Source: Hyphomonadaceae bacterium ML37 (lineage in GTDB: Bacteria; Pseudomonadota; Alphaproteobacteria; Caulobacterales; Maricaulaceae). Taken from it: a stretch of DNA of 64,000 nt. Each line of letters opens with the position of its first letter. Within the stretch, counting starts at the first letter, position 1. Location: assembly GCA_027627685.1 (NCBI GenBank), contig CP091241.1:1230347-1294346 (forward strand), written 5' to 3'. Both the position numbers and the translations under genes were made by a program. The notes beneath the pieces are model-generated. The model was not told the DNA's origin. It worked only from the letters and a program-made list of their open reading frames with translations, and made no database searches. Positions 25,529-43,685 of this stretch are shown here, one piece after another.

Positions 25529-26416
25529 ATGGACGGACGCGAGACCTGGAGCCGGTATTGGGCGTCGGGCCAGACCCATAGCTGTTTCGCGGCCGGCAAA
25601 CCCTTCGATAGCGGGTTTGTCTGGAAAGAGTTTTTCGATGCGCTGGCGCCAGGCGCCCGGGTGCTCGATCTCGCCTGCGGGGCCGGGGCGCTGACCCGGC
25701 TGGCGGTCGACCATCCCCATGGCTTTGAGGTGACCGGCGCCGATTATGCCGACACGCTGGCCCCCATTGAGGGCGCGCACGTGGTGGCCGGCGCAGCGCT
25801 GGAAGCGCTTCCCTTCGAAGCCGGATCGTTTGACGCGGCCATCTCCCAGTTCGGGCTGGAATACGCCGACACAGGCGCGGCGCTGCGCGAGGCGGCGCGG
25901 GTGCTGGCGCCGGGCGGGCGACTGGGCGTGCTCGCCCATGCGCGTGATGGCGAGGCGGTCGCCGCGGCCCGTGCGCGGATTGCGCGGGCTTCCAGCTTGA
26001 TCGCGCCCGGCGGGCTGGCCGCGCAGGTGCGCGCCCTGGGCGAGGCGCGCGCGAGCGGGCAGGGCGAGGCCCAGGCGTTCGAGACCGTGCGCCGCCTGTT
26101 CACCGAGGAAACCGCCCGCCCGCTTGACGAAACCACCCATTGGGCGATGAGCTTTCTGGCCGAAATACTCAACAAGAAAGACCGCTTCCCGCCGCCCTAT
26201 CTGATCGAGAATGCTCAGACCGTTCTGAACGAAGTCTCCGCGCACTGCGCACGGCTCACATTGATGACTGAAGCATCGTTGGACGAGGCCGGCGCGCTGG
26301 CGCTGGCGCAGACGGCGCGCGCCGCCGGGTTGTCCACAGACGGTTCCGAAGCTGTGCGTGACAACGCCGGCCGGCCCGTGGGCTGGTGGATATCGGGGCG
26401 AGTCGAACCTGAGTAA
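25529..26416 (+). CDS. Class I SAM-dependent methyltransferase, substrate unknown
   Basis: A 295-aa protein. Residues 42-150 hold the Rossmann-type SAM site: motif I ARVLDLACGAGALTRLAV, a second block GFEVTGADYADTLAPIEG, then GSFDAAISQFGLEYADTGAA and EAARVLAPGGRLGVLAH. The arrangement is that of the Methyltransf_11/25 group, which methylates small molecules, lipids or proteins. The C-terminal 130 residues are helical without a known substrate motif. It sits directly behind the tuf terminator hairpin, with no clear partner gene. Confidence 0.8.
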   Translation: MDGRETWSRYWASGQTHSCFAAGKPFDSGFVWKEFFDALAPGARVLDLACGAGALTRLAVDHPHGFEVTGADYADTLAPIEGAHVVAGAALEALPFEAGSFDAAISQFGLEYADTGAALREAARVLAPGGRLGVLAHARDGEAVAAARARIARASSLIAPGGLAAQVRALGEARASGQGEAQAFETVRRLFTEETARPLDETTHWAMSFLAEILNKKDRFPPPYLIENAQTVLNEVSAHCARLTLMTEASLDEAGALALAQTARAAGLSTDGSEAVRDNAGRPVGWWISGRVEPE

Positions 26417-26795
26417 TGCGCCAAAGAGTATGCCCATTCATTTGAGATAGTTGGGGCGGTGACTCTGCGCGCCCCGAATTGCGAAGCGCGCCGGCGGGCG
26501 TAAGGTCACGCGCTCACGGGGCTTTACCGCCCGATTGCGGCGGGAAATCTGCACCGGAACGTCAAGCGGCGGCGCCGGAGCGGCGTCTGCAGAGTGGTGC
26601 TCACAGGCCACAGATATGAAAGAATGTTGGTATTCTGCCTTCATGACAGTTCGGCAAGGTTGACGTGACAGTCCGGCGACAACTAGCGTCGCGATCGTGA
26701 CGGAACGTTCCGTCTTCAGGGTCGGCGTTCGCTTCAGATCAGCTTTCTGCGGCGTCGCCTTCAGGGAACCGCTACTCACTCGGGGAGAAACAGAA
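26417..26795 (+). promoter_or_regulatory. Upstream region of the TonB-dependent receptor with a 16-bp perfect palindrome
   Basis: No gene is supported in the 379 bp. At 26699-26714 GACGGAACGTTCCGTC is a perfect palindrome ending 81 bp before the receptor's GTG start, suited to a dimeric regulator. A short A+T-rich stretch (26615-26645) lies further upstream. GGGGAG at 26782-26787 is the ribosome binding site. No cobalamin or TPP riboswitch core was recognised. Confidence 0.5.
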
Positions 26796-29660
26796 GTGAA
26801 GCGAAGCATTTTCAAGTCTTGCCTGCTGGCAAGCACGCTGATCGGGGGCCTGACCGCCACCGCGCCTGCGCTCGCGCAGGAAGAAGACGGCGCTCAGGCG
26901 CCGACCAGCGATGTCGTGCGTGTCACGGGCACGCGTATCCTCAACCCCAACCTCGTCTCGTCCAGCCCGGTGACCACGGTCGACGCGTCGGACTTCAACC
27001 TGTCGGGCACGACGCGGGTCGAAGACCTGCTGAACACCCTGCCGCAAATGGCGCCGAGCTTCGACGCGTTCACTGTGAACCCGACGACCGGCTTCGCCAC
27101 CGCTGACCTGCGCGGCCTCGGCACCGCGCGCACCCTGGTGCTCGTCAACGGCCAGCGCCTTCAGCCGGGCGGCATCCGTTCGGAAGCCCCTGACCTGAAC
27201 CAGATCCCGGCTGCGATGCTGTCGCGCGTGGAAATCCTGACCGGCGGCGCCTCGGCGGTGTACGGTTCGGACGCCATGGCCGGCGTTGTGAACTTCATCA
27301 TCGACCGCAATTTCGAAGGCGTGTCGCTGACGGTTGGCGCGTCTGCCTATCAGCACAACAACCGCAACACCTATCTGACGCCTCTGATGGATGCGCGCGG
27401 GTTCGACTACCCCACGGGCAGCTCGGGCCTTGACGGTCAGTCCTATCACATCGACTTCGCCATGGGCTCCAGCTTTGCTGGCGGCGCGGGCCATGCGTCG
27501 GCTTACTTCACCTATCGCCAGAACGAAGAGCTGCGCCAGGGTGCGCGCGACTATTCGTCCTGCGCCCTGAGCGCGGCCGGCACGTCGTGCGGCGGCTCGT
27601 CGACCGCGCCGATCCCGAGCTTCTTCCTTCTGCACCCGGACTATGTCGGCTTCGCCAACCAGGCGACCGGTCCGTGGACCACGGGCACGGCGCCGCTGTA
27701 CAACTATGCGCCGATCAACCACTTCCAGCGCCCGGACGAGCGCTGGACGGCCGGCTCCTTCCTGTCCTACGAGGTCAGCCCGATGCTGCGCCCGTTCGTG
27801 GACATCATGTTTGCGCAGACCAACACCGAGGTGCAGATCGCGGAGTCGGGCACGTTCTTCGTGAACTTCTTCGAGTTTGATTGCGCCAGCCCGCTGCTCG
27901 GCACGATGTGCGCCGATCTGGGCCTGAACCCGGCTGACGAAGTCGGCGTCTATATCGGCAAGCGTAACAATGAAGGCGGCCCGCGTATCTCGGCCATCGA
28001 ATCCAACTCGCTGCGCATCGTCGCGGGCTCCGAGGGCGATTTCGGCAATGGCTGGGCGTACAACGCCTCGTTCATGTATGGCTCCAACTCGTCGAACGAA
28101 GCCAACGTCAACGACTTCATCCCGTCGCGTATCGAAACCAACGTCCTGAACTGCCTCAATCCGGCCCTGCTCAACACGGCGTCTTGCTATGACGTGTTCG
28201 GCATTGGACCGGGCGTGACCCCGGAATCAGCGGCTGCCCTGGGCGGCGTCGGCATTCGTACGGGCCGCACGGCGATCTACTCGGTGGGTGGTTACGTGAC
28301 CGGCGATACCGGCATCGTGTTCCCCGGCGCCGCTGAGCCGGTCTCGATGGTGATCGGCGCTGAATGGCGCCGCAGCGAGTTCGCTGTGACCGCGGACGCC
28401 AACATGTCTTCGGGCAACTTCGCCGGTCTCGGCGGCCCGCGTCCGCCGATCGATGGCGGCTTCGACGTGACCGAGTTCTACGCTGAGGCGGGTGTCCCGC
28501 TGTTCGCCAACCTCTCGGCCGATCTGGGCTACCGCTACTCGAACTACAACACCTCGGGCGGCGTCAGCTCCTACAAGGTCGGTCTGAACTGGGAGCCGTC
28601 GGACATCCTGCGCTTCCGCGGCGGCTATAACCGCGCCATCCGCGCGCCCAGCGTCAACGAACTGTTCGCACAGCAGCAGATCTCGCTGTGGGGTGGTGAG
28701 GATCCCTGCGCCGGCGCTGCGCCGGAGTTCACTGAGGCTCAGTGTGTGAATACGGGTGTTGCTCCGTTTGATCCCTTGAATCCCACGGCTTCTGGCACGT
28801 ACGGCAACATTCAAAGCAGCCCGGCGAACCAGTACAACCAGTTCTCCGGCGGCAACCAGACCCTGCAGCCTGAGGCGGCCGACACCTGGACCTTCGGCTT
28901 CGTTGCGTCGCCGATGTCCAACCTGTCGGTCTCGGTCGATTACTACCACATCGCGATCGAAGACCGGATCGGCACCATCGGCGCCAGTACGATCCTGCGC
29001 TTCTGCGGTCTGACCGGTGATCCGTTCCTGTGCGACAAGGTCAACCGCAACGCCACCACCGGCGATCTGTGGCTGGGCTCCAACCTCGCCACGTCCGGCT
29101 TTGTCGAAAACCTGAACGACAATTTCGGCAATCTGACCTGGTCGGGCATTGACTTCACGGCCGCCTACGCCACCGAATTCCTGGGCGGCAATCTGGGCAT
29201 CAACTTCAATGGCTCGGTTGCTCTGGAGCAGGAAATCGAACCGCTGCCGGGCGTGAACCCGGACGCGACGTTCGATTGCGCCGGCAACATCAACACCTCG
29301 TGCCAGACCCCGACATGGCGTCACACCCTGCGTGCGACGTACGACATGGGCAGCTGGTGGAGCGGTTCGGTGCGCTGGCGTCATACCGGCGCCATGGACT
29401 ATGTCAGCACTGACGGCTCGCCTGCCACGACCGACCAGATCCTGGTCGCCAATGGCAATGAGCTCGGTTCGTTCAACTATATCGACCTGACGGGTACGTT
29501 CGACCTTCGTTCGAACACCACCCTGACGGTGGGTGTGAACAACGTGATGGACCGTGAGCCGCCGATGGTCGGCGGGTCGCTGACCCTGAACGCCAACTCG
29601 ATTGGCGGTTATGATCAGGTCGGCCGCTTCCTGTTCGCCCGCGTCAATCTGCGTTACTGA
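26796..29660 (+). CDS. TonB-dependent outer-membrane receptor
   Basis: A 954-aa protein from GTG 26796. Signal peptide MKRSIFKSCLLASTLIGGLT ends at PALAQ. The plug follows: DVVRVTGTRI near the N-terminus as a possible TonB box, VEDLLNTLPQMAPSFDAF, DLRGLGTARTLVLVNGQRLQ and VEILTGGASAVYGSDAMAGV. The rest is a beta-barrel with aromatic-ended strands (GYRYSNYNTSGGVSSYKVGL, GGYNRAIRAPSVNELFA), ending FLFARVNLRY for outer-membrane insertion. Such receptors import large or scarce ligands with TonB energy; the ligand cannot be named. The TPR-sulfotransferase gene follows after a terminator. Confidence 0.93.
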   Translation: MKRSIFKSCLLASTLIGGLTATAPALAQEEDGAQAPTSDVVRVTGTRILNPNLVSSSPVTTVDASDFNLSGTTRVEDLLNTLPQMAPSFDAFTVNPTTGFATADLRGLGTARTLVLVNGQRLQPGGIRSEAPDLNQIPAAMLSRVEILTGGASAVYGSDAMAGVVNFIIDRNFEGVSLTVGASAYQHNNRNTYLTPLMDARGFDYPTGSSGLDGQSYHIDFAMGSSFAGGAGHASAYFTYRQNEELRQGARDYSSCALSAAGTSCGGSSTAPIPSFFLLHPDYVGFANQATGPWTTGTAPLYNYAPINHFQRPDERWTAGSFLSYEVSPMLRPFVDIMFAQTNTEVQIAESGTFFVNFFEFDCASPLLGTMCADLGLNPADEVGVYIGKRNNEGGPRISAIESNSLRIVAGSEGDFGNGWAYNASFMYGSNSSNEANVNDFIPSRIETNVLNCLNPALLNTASCYDVFGIGPGVTPESAAALGGVGIRTGRTAIYSVGGYVTGDTGIVFPGAAEPVSMVIGAEWRRSEFAVTADANMSSGNFAGLGGPRPPIDGGFDVTEFYAEAGVPLFANLSADLGYRYSNYNTSGGVSSYKVGLNWEPSDILRFRGGYNRAIRAPSVNELFAQQQISLWGGEDPCAGAAPEFTEAQCVNTGVAPFDPLNPTASGTYGNIQSSPANQYNQFSGGNQTLQPEAADTWTFGFVASPMSNLSVSVDYYHIAIEDRIGTIGASTILRFCGLTGDPFLCDKVNRNATTGDLWLGSNLATSGFVENLNDNFGNLTWSGIDFTAAYATEFLGGNLGINFNGSVALEQEIEPLPGVNPDATFDCAGNINTSCQTPTWRHTLRATYDMGSWWSGSVRWRHTGAMDYVSTDGSPATTDQILVANGNELGSFNYIDLTGTFDLRSNTTLTVGVNNVMDREPPMVGGSLTLNANSIGGYDQVGRFLFARVNLRY

Positions 29661-29694
29661 TCGCGGCGCGTTCTTCAGGACGCGTACAAGACTG

Positions 29695-29729
29695 CGGCGG
29701 CGGGCTCTGCCCGCCGCCGTTTTCTTTTG
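29695..29729 (+). terminator. Intrinsic terminator after the TonB-dependent receptor
   Basis: CGGCGGCGGGC (29695-29705) pairs with GCCCGCCGCCG (29709-29719) over 11 bp with a three-base loop tct, and the T-rich tract TTTTCTTTTG follows. This is a textbook Rho-independent terminator and separates the receptor from the sulfotransferase transcript. Confidence 0.9.
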
Positions 29730-29823
29730 TGCGGCGCGCATCGGGTGTGAAGCCGGCGCTCGCCGCCGCGTGGACGGCTTGCTTTAATGGCCGCGCCCTG
29801 GACACCCGCTTTCCATTGAGACC

Positions 29824-31326
29824 ATGAGCCTGACCCGCAGCACAGCCGAGGCGCAGATTCGCAGCGCCGCCGCGCGCGGCGCGCTCTCCGGCATCCTCGC
29901 CGCCTGCCGGGCCGCGGTGGAAGCCTGCCCTGACATTGCCGATTTCTGGTTCGATCTGGGCTATTACCTGCGCCAGAACGAAGAGCCGCGCGCTGCGCTG
30001 GACGCCTATGCCCGCGCCCTGGCGCTGGGCGGCGCCGAGCCGGAGATGATCCATCTCAACCGCGCGGTGATCCTATCTGACGATTTGCTCGACGATACCG
30101 GCGCCATGGCGGAGCTGACAGCGGCGCTGGACCTGCGCCCGGACTTTGCGCCGGCCCTGATGAATCTCGGCAATCTGCATGAAGAGCGCGGCGAGCGGCG
30201 TGAGGCGCTGGCGTGTTACCGCCGCGTCCTGGACCAAGGGCCCGGCGCCGGACCCGCCCATGCCGGCGACGCACAGGCCCGCCTGTTGCGCCTAGAAGCC
30301 ATGGAGGAGGGGGCGTCCGGGCCTGCGGCGCGCGCCCTGCAGGCGGCGTTTGAGGGCGCGGGCGGCGCGCCGGCCGAGACCCGCGCCAATCTGGGCTTCG
30401 CTCTGGGCCAGGTGCTTGAGCGCGCTGGCCGCATCGCGCCCGCTTTCGAAGCCTATACGCGCGCCAACGCCATCGCGGCGGCGGCGCATCCGCGCTATGA
30501 TCGCGCCCGCGCGCAGGCCAATGCACAGGCGCTCATCGACGCCTTTCCGGCCGCGCGTCCGGCCGGGGTGAGGGACGGCGAAGGGGGTGCAGACCTGATC
30601 TTCATCTGCGGGTTGCACCGGTCCGGCTCGTCGCTGGCCGAGCGGGTGCTGTCCATGCATCGCAATGTGGCCGCGTTCGGCGAGCTGCCCTTCCTGCAGC
30701 GCCTGGCGGCGCGGGATCTGGCGCCCTTTCCCGCCGGCGCCGGGCGCCTCGATGCGGCGGGCGCACGCGCGGCGGCGCAGCGCTACCGTGACCGTCTGGC
30801 GGCGATGCACGCGCCCCGGCCGGGTCTGCGCTACACCGACAAGCGGCCGCAGAATTTCCTGCTGATTGGCCTGATCCTCCAGCTCTTCCCCGAGGCGAAG
30901 ATCATTCATACCGTGCGCGACCGGCGCGATGTGATGGTGTCCATCTTCGGCCAGCATCTCGACCCGCGCGCGGCGGCCTATGCGTGCGATCCCGGTGATA
31001 TCGCCCACTATATGGGTCTGCAGGCGCGCATCATGGATCACTGGCGCGCGCTGTACCCGCAGGCGATTTTTGATCTGGACTATGACGCCTTCGTGCGCGC
31101 GCCCGATGACACGCTGGCAGGGCTCACTGGCTGGCTGGATCTGCCGGCCCAGGATGATCTTCTGGACTTCCACGCCCGGCCCGGCACGGTGAAGACCGCC
31201 AGCTATTGGCAGGTGCGCAGTCCGGTCAATACGCACTCGTCCGGGCGCTGGCGCGCGTGGGCGCCCCATATGGGCGAGGCCTTCGCGGCGCTGGCGCGCG
31301 CGGGGCTGGTTGCGGACCGGGGATAA
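29824..31326 (+). CDS. TPR-repeat sulfotransferase
   Basis: A 500-aa protein. Residues 1-230 are TPR units (ADFWFDLGYYLRQNEEPRAA, LMNLGNLHEERGERREALAC). A PAPS-dependent sulfotransferase domain follows: the 5'-phosphosulfate loop IFICGLHRSGSSLAERVLSM near residue 262, the 3'-phosphate block DKRPQNFLLIGLILQLFPEA with KIIHTVRDRRDVMVSIF, and the end SYWQVRSPVNTHSSGRW, a signature of the Sulfotransfer_3 group fused to TPRs. It would sulfate a sugar, peptide or tyrosyl substrate. Such fusions often occur near TonB-dependent receptors in Caulobacterales-like genomes (recalled association, not checked). Confidence 0.88.
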   Translation: MSLTRSTAEAQIRSAAARGALSGILAACRAAVEACPDIADFWFDLGYYLRQNEEPRAALDAYARALALGGAEPEMIHLNRAVILSDDLLDDTGAMAELTAALDLRPDFAPALMNLGNLHEERGERREALACYRRVLDQGPGAGPAHAGDAQARLLRLEAMEEGASGPAARALQAAFEGAGGAPAETRANLGFALGQVLERAGRIAPAFEAYTRANAIAAAAHPRYDRARAQANAQALIDAFPAARPAGVRDGEGGADLIFICGLHRSGSSLAERVLSMHRNVAAFGELPFLQRLAARDLAPFPAGAGRLDAAGARAAAQRYRDRLAAMHAPRPGLRYTDKRPQNFLLIGLILQLFPEAKIIHTVRDRRDVMVSIFGQHLDPRAAAYACDPGDIAHYMGLQARIMDHWRALYPQAIFDLDYDAFVRAPDDTLAGLTGWLDLPAQDDLLDFHARPGTVKTASYWQVRSPVNTHSSGRWRAWAPHMGEAFAALARAGLVADRG

Positions 31327-31439
31327 CCGGGTGCAGAAATTTTGCAGCGCCCTGTTTGCATCTCGCTGCAGGCGATGTAAAAGCACCGGCTCTGGCGAAG
31401 GCGGGCGTCAACGCGCCGCGTTAAGCCTGCGTGCGACAC

Positions 31440-31515
31440 AGGGGTGTAGCTCAGCTGGTAGAGCGGCGGTCTCCAAAACCGCAGGCCGGGGGTTCGAGCC
31501 CCTCCGCCCCTGCCA
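31440..31515 (+). tRNA. tRNA-Trp (anticodon CCA)
   Basis: Acceptor AGGGGTG pairs with CGCCCCT (one T-G pair), with discriminator G and encoded CCA (31513-31515). The D-arm is TAGCTCAGCTGGTAGAGC, anticodon loop CTCCAAA reads CCA, and the T-arm is GGGGGTTCGAGCCCC. Length is 76 nt. It precedes secE by 55 bp, the conserved position for this tRNA in proteobacteria. Confidence 0.98.
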
Positions 31516-31570
31516 GGCGCGCCAGTCCTTCGCGTCTGGCGCCAGCGATTGAGAAAGATGGTCTGACGCC

Positions 31571-31861
31571 ATGGCGCGAGACACGAAAAACCGCCCGCCG
31601 GCGAAACCGGCCGCCAGCGGCCGAAGCGGGACTTCGGGCGGAGCAGCGACTGCGCCTGCGCCCAAGAAGCCGTTCAACCCGCTGCGCTTCTTCGCCGAAG
31701 TGCGTCAGGAGGGCCGCAAGGTCACCTGGACGGGCCGTAACGAGACCTTCATCTCCACCGTCATGGTGCTGATCATGACGGTCATCGCGGCGATCTTCTT
31801 TTTCGCGGTCGACAGCGCGCTCGGCTTTATCATCCGCAATCTCCTCGGTCTTGGAGCCTGA
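31571..31861 (+). CDS. secE: Preprotein translocase subunit SecE
   Basis: A 96-aa inner-membrane protein that clamps the SecY channel. The first 30 residues are a Pro/Ala/Lys-rich cytoplasmic tail; then PLRFFAEVRQEGRKVTWTGR is the amphipathic hinge helix conserved in all SecE proteins, followed by the single membrane segment TVMVLIMTVIAAIFFFAVDS. Size fits the one-helix form of most bacteria. It is the first protein gene of the operon, six bases upstream of nusG. Confidence 0.97.
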   Translation: MARDTKNRPPAKPAASGRSGTSGGAATAPAPKKPFNPLRFFAEVRQEGRKVTWTGRNETFISTVMVLIMTVIAAIFFFAVDSALGFIIRNLLGLGA

Positions 31862-31867
31862 CGCCGC

Positions 31868-32401
31868 ATGTCCGCCAAATGGTACATCGTCAACGCCTAT
31901 TCCAACTTCGAAAAGAAGGTGGCCGAAGCGATCCGGTCCGAAGCCGTCCTCAAGGGTCTTGAGGACCGGTTCGAGGAAATCATCGTGCCGACCGAAGAGG
32001 TCGTTGAAGTGCGCCGCGGCCGCAAGGTCAACGCCGAGCGCAAATACTTTCCCGGCTATGTGCTGGTGAAAATGGATATGACGGACGAGGCCTATCACCT
32101 CGTCAAGAACACGCCGCGCGTGACCGGTTTCCTGGGCTCGGGCAAGCGCCCGCTGCCGGTGCCGGAAATCGAGATCAAGCGGATCATGGGCCAGATGGAG
32201 GACGACGCCGAACGGCCGCGCTCCACCATCTCGTTCGATATCGGCGAGAGCGTGCGCGTGACGGACGGATCGTTCATGGGCTTTGTCGGCACCGTCGACG
32301 ATGTCGATGACGGCAAGGAGACCTTGAAGGTCGCCATCAATATTTTCGGCCGGGCCACCCCGGTCGAGCTGGAATTCACTCAGGTCGAAAAAGCGAACTG
32401 A
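31868..32401 (+). CDS. nusG: Transcription elongation/termination factor NusG
   Basis: A 177-aa protein. The N-terminal NGN domain (AKWYIVNAYSNFEKKVAEAI, then KYFPGYVLVKMDM) binds the RNA polymerase clamp, and the C-terminal KOW domain (VRVTDGSFMGFVGTVDDVDD, FGRATPVELEFTQVEKA) contacts Rho or ribosomal protein S10. The length matches the family. It begins six bases after the secE stop and is followed by 127 bp of leader before rplK. Confidence 0.98.
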   Translation: MSAKWYIVNAYSNFEKKVAEAIRSEAVLKGLEDRFEEIIVPTEEVVEVRRGRKVNAERKYFPGYVLVKMDMTDEAYHLVKNTPRVTGFLGSGKRPLPVPEIEIKRIMGQMEDDAERPRSTISFDIGESVRVTDGSFMGFVGTVDDVDDGKETLKVAINIFGRATPVELEFTQVEKAN

Positions 32402-32528
32402 GCGAAGCGACGGTGCGGGAGGCTGCGGCGAAGACCATGCCGGGGCCGTACCGCGCCACCCTTGGGGGACATTGAGTCCCTCGTGACGTACAGGCGCGGC
32501 ATCGGTCCGCGTCATTGGAGGAAGGGCT

Positions 32529-32960
32529 ATGGCGAAAAAGATTACAGGTTACATCAACCTGCAAGTTCCCGCCGGCGCAGCCAACCCGTCGCCGCCCATC
32601 GGGCCGGCGCTGGGTCAGCGCGGCGTGAACATCATGGAATTCTGCAAGGCGTTCAACGCCAAGACGCAAGAGATCGAGAAGAGCACGCCGATTCCCGTGA
32701 CCATCACGGTGTACTCGGACAAATCCTTCACGTTCGTGACCAAGACCCCGCCGGCGAGCTTCTTCCTGAAGAAGGCCGCCAAGGTTCAAAAAGGCTCCGC
32801 CACGGCCGGCAAGACCGCGCCGACCGCCAAGGTGACGCGCGCCCAGTGCCGTGAAATCGCCGAGACGAAAATGGCTGATCTGAACGCGACCGACCTGGAC
32901 GCCGCCACCCGCATCATCGAGGGTTCGGCGCGCTCCATGGGCATCGAAGTGGTGGAGTAG
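32529..32960 (+). CDS. rplK: 50S ribosomal protein L11
   Basis: A 143-aa protein of the GTPase-associated centre that binds 23S rRNA. The proline-rich N-terminal lobe ([35 protein letters not shown]) is the thiostrepton-binding side, and the C-terminal rRNA-binding half has [16 protein letters not shown] and [18 protein letters not shown] precedes ATG 32529. The 127-bp leader upstream may carry the L1-binding autoregulatory site known for this operon, not resolved here. Confidence 0.98.
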   Translation: MAKKITGYINLQVPAGAANPSPPIGPALGQRGVNIMEFCKAFNAKTQEIEKSTPIPVTITVYSDKSFTFVTKTPPASFFLKKAAKVQKGSATAGKTAPTAKVTRAQCREIAETKMADLNATDLDAATRIIEGSARSMGIEVVE

Positions 32961-32965
32961 GCGTC

Positions 32966-33682
32966 ATGGCGAAGATTGCAAAACGGATTGCTGCGGCGCG
33001 TAACGGCATTGACCGCGAAAAGGACCACACGCTCGAAGCGGCGGTGGCCCTGGTCAAGGAACGCGCCACGGCGAAGTTCGACGAGACCATCGAAGTGGCC
33101 GTGAATCTGGGTGTTGACCCGCGTCACGCCGACCAGATGGTGCGCGGCGTGGTGTCGCTGCCCAACGGTACGGGCCGTTCGGTCCGCGTGGCCGTGTTCG
33201 CCAAGGGCGCCAAGGCTGAAGAAGCCCTGAAAGCCGGCGCGGACGTGGTGGGCGCCGAGGACCTGTACGAAACCGTGGCCGCCGGCCAGATCGATTTCGA
33301 CAAGGTCATCGCCACCCCGGACATGATGCCGCTGGTGGGACGTCTGGGCAAAGTGCTCGGTCCGCGCGGCATGATGCCGAACCCGAAGGTTGGCACCGTG
33401 ACCATGGACGTGGCCAAGGCTGTGGCCAACTCCAAGGGCGGCGCAGTCGAGTTCCGCGTGGAAAAAGCGGGCATCGTGCATGCCGGCGTGGGCAAGGCGA
33501 GCTTCTCGCAGGACGCGCTGGTGGAAAACATCCGCGCGCTGCTGGCGGGCCTGGTGAAGTCGAAGCCGGCCGGCGCCAAGGGACAATATGTCCGGCGCAT
33601 CTCGCTCAGCTCCACCATGGGGCCGGGCGTGAAAGTTGATGTGACCGAGGCGTCCACAGGCGCCCCGACCGAAGCGGCCTGA
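32966..33682 (+). CDS. rplA: 50S ribosomal protein L1
   Basis: A 238-aa protein of the ribosomal L1 stalk and, in E. coli, translational repressor of its own operon. Family blocks are [57 protein letters not shown] and [20 protein letters not shown]. It starts five bases after rplK, consistent with co-translation. Confidence 0.98.
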   Translation: MAKIAKRIAAARNGIDREKDHTLEAAVALVKERATAKFDETIEVAVNLGVDPRHADQMVRGVVSLPNGTGRSVRVAVFAKGAKAEEALKAGADVVGAEDLYETVAAGQIDFDKVIATPDMMPLVGRLGKVLGPRGMMPNPKVGTVTMDVAKAVANSKGGAVEFRVEKAGIVHAGVGKASFSQDALVENIRALLAGLVKSKPAGAKGQYVRRISLSSTMGPGVKVDVTEASTGAPTEAA

Positions 33683-34012
33683 TCAGGGCTGCTTCGACAA
33701 GAGTTTTCCGCCCTCCGGCTCCTGGCCGGGCGGCGGGGTCAGGACCGGGCGCGGCGGCACATGCCGTCACATCCGGTCCGACCTGTCCGAGATCCCGGGG
33801 GAGGGGCGTCACAAGCGCCGCTCTTAATTCACACGGCCCCGGGTGAGACAGAGCGAGACCAAGTTTGTCCGGCGCGAGCCGGGGATGCTGGTTCGAGCCC
33901 TGGGGCAGGCAAGTCCGCGCTCGCGCGTCCTGCCCCTTATCACGGGCGGGCGTCTGGCGCGGCGGCTTGACGGGCCGCCCGCGGTGGGTGGTCCGAACGA
34001 AGGGAGACCGCA
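33683..34012 (+). promoter_or_regulatory. Long leader between rplA and rplJ (probable L10 autoregulatory leader)
   Basis: The 330-bp gap contains no gene but many G+C-rich inverted segments (for example GGGCAGG at 33903-33909 against CCTGCCC at 33929-33935). In other bacteria the rplJL leader folds into an RNA bound by the L10-(L12)4 complex, which represses translation. Position and length fit; I did not identify the consensus kink-turn. A promoter for rplJL-rpoBC may also lie here. Confidence 0.5.
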
Positions 34013-34531
34013 ATGGATCGTACGACCAAAGTGACGGCGGTCGGGGAGCTCACGGAGATTTTCTCCGCTTCCGGATCTGTCGTCCTGGCCCGCTATTCGG
34101 GCCTGACCGTTGCGGAAATGACCAAGCTGCGCGGCGAACTGCGCGCCAAGGGCGGACGACTGAAAGTCGTGCGCAACCGGCTCGCCAAGATCGCCCTGAA
34201 GGGCCAGAAGGGTGAAGAGGCCTCGGACATGTTCCAGGGCCCGATCGCCATCGCTTATTCTGAGGACTTCACCGCAGCGCCGAAGGTTGTCGTCGAGTTC
34301 GCCAAATCGAACCCCAAGTTCGAAATCGTCGGCGGCTTCATGGAAGAGAATATTTTCTCCGACGCCAAAAGCGTCGAAGCGCTCTCCAAGATGCCGTCGC
34401 GCGAAGAACTCATCGGCGCCATCGCAGCCCGCCTCATGGGCCAGGCCAGCGAGATCATCTCGCGGCTCAACGCGCCAGGGTCCACCCTGGCCGGCCAGAT
34501 CGAGGCGATCCGCGAACAGGCAAGCAGCTGA
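34013..34531 (+). CDS. rplJ: 50S ribosomal protein L10
   Basis: A 172-aa protein that anchors the L7/L12 dimers to 23S rRNA. The N-terminal globular part has VVLARYSGLTVAEMTKLRGE and LKVVRNRLAKIAL; the helical tail (SEIISRLNAPGSTLAGQIEA) carries the L12-binding segments. ATG 34013 follows AAGGGAGA. The stop is 57 bp before rplL. Confidence 0.98.
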   Translation: MDRTTKVTAVGELTEIFSASGSVVLARYSGLTVAEMTKLRGELRAKGGRLKVVRNRLAKIALKGQKGEEASDMFQGPIAIAYSEDFTAAPKVVVEFAKSNPKFEIVGGFMEENIFSDAKSVEALSKMPSREELIGAIAARLMGQASEIISRLNAPGSTLAGQIEAIREQASS

Positions 34532-34588
34532 CGTCGTCTCCGCACACTCGAACCCGAACAACCCTGACCAACGCGAAGGAATATTATC

Positions 34589-34963
<375 letters not shown>

Positions 34964-35221
34964 GGATGTTGCGGCCAACGGCGCCTTACCGCGCCGTAGC
35001 CGGGATATCTGGCGAACGCCTTGCGGGCGCATGGGGCTTCCCCGTGCGTCCGTAGCGGCGTCCGCACTGCCTGAAGCGCCGCCTGGGTGTCCGTTCCGGA
35101 GCCAGGCGGCGGGCGCACGCCGCACGCCCGCACGGGGCGGCGGCGACGACCGGAACGGATGCCGGGGGCCTGGTCCCCGGGAGCGCAAGGCGCCGGGCAA
35201 GACCGGCGATAGGGAGCGAAA

Positions 35222-39301
<4,080 letters not shown>

Positions 39302-39394
39302 ACCCGTCCACCCCTTCGCAGCGCCCCTCAGTCATGGCGGCGGGAAGCCGGCCCCTCCGGCCCCCGCCGCCGCCACCGTCAAGGAGACGGACCG

Positions 39395-43609
<4,215 letters not shown>

Positions 43610-43641
43610 TTGTCAGGCTGAAACTGGCTTGAGACTGGAAG

Positions 43642-43673
43642 CGCCCGCCGGAGTGATCCGGCGGGCGTTTTTT
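43642..43673 (+). terminator. Intrinsic terminator of the rplJL-rpoBC transcript
   Basis: CGCCCGCCGG (43642-43651) pairs with CCGGCGGGCG (43658-43667) across loop agtgat, followed by six T residues (43668-43673). It ends the rpoBC transcript 32 bp after the rpoC stop and lies just beyond the 3' end of the reverse-strand gene. Confidence 0.95.
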
Positions 43674-43685
43674 CAAGGGTGGTGG

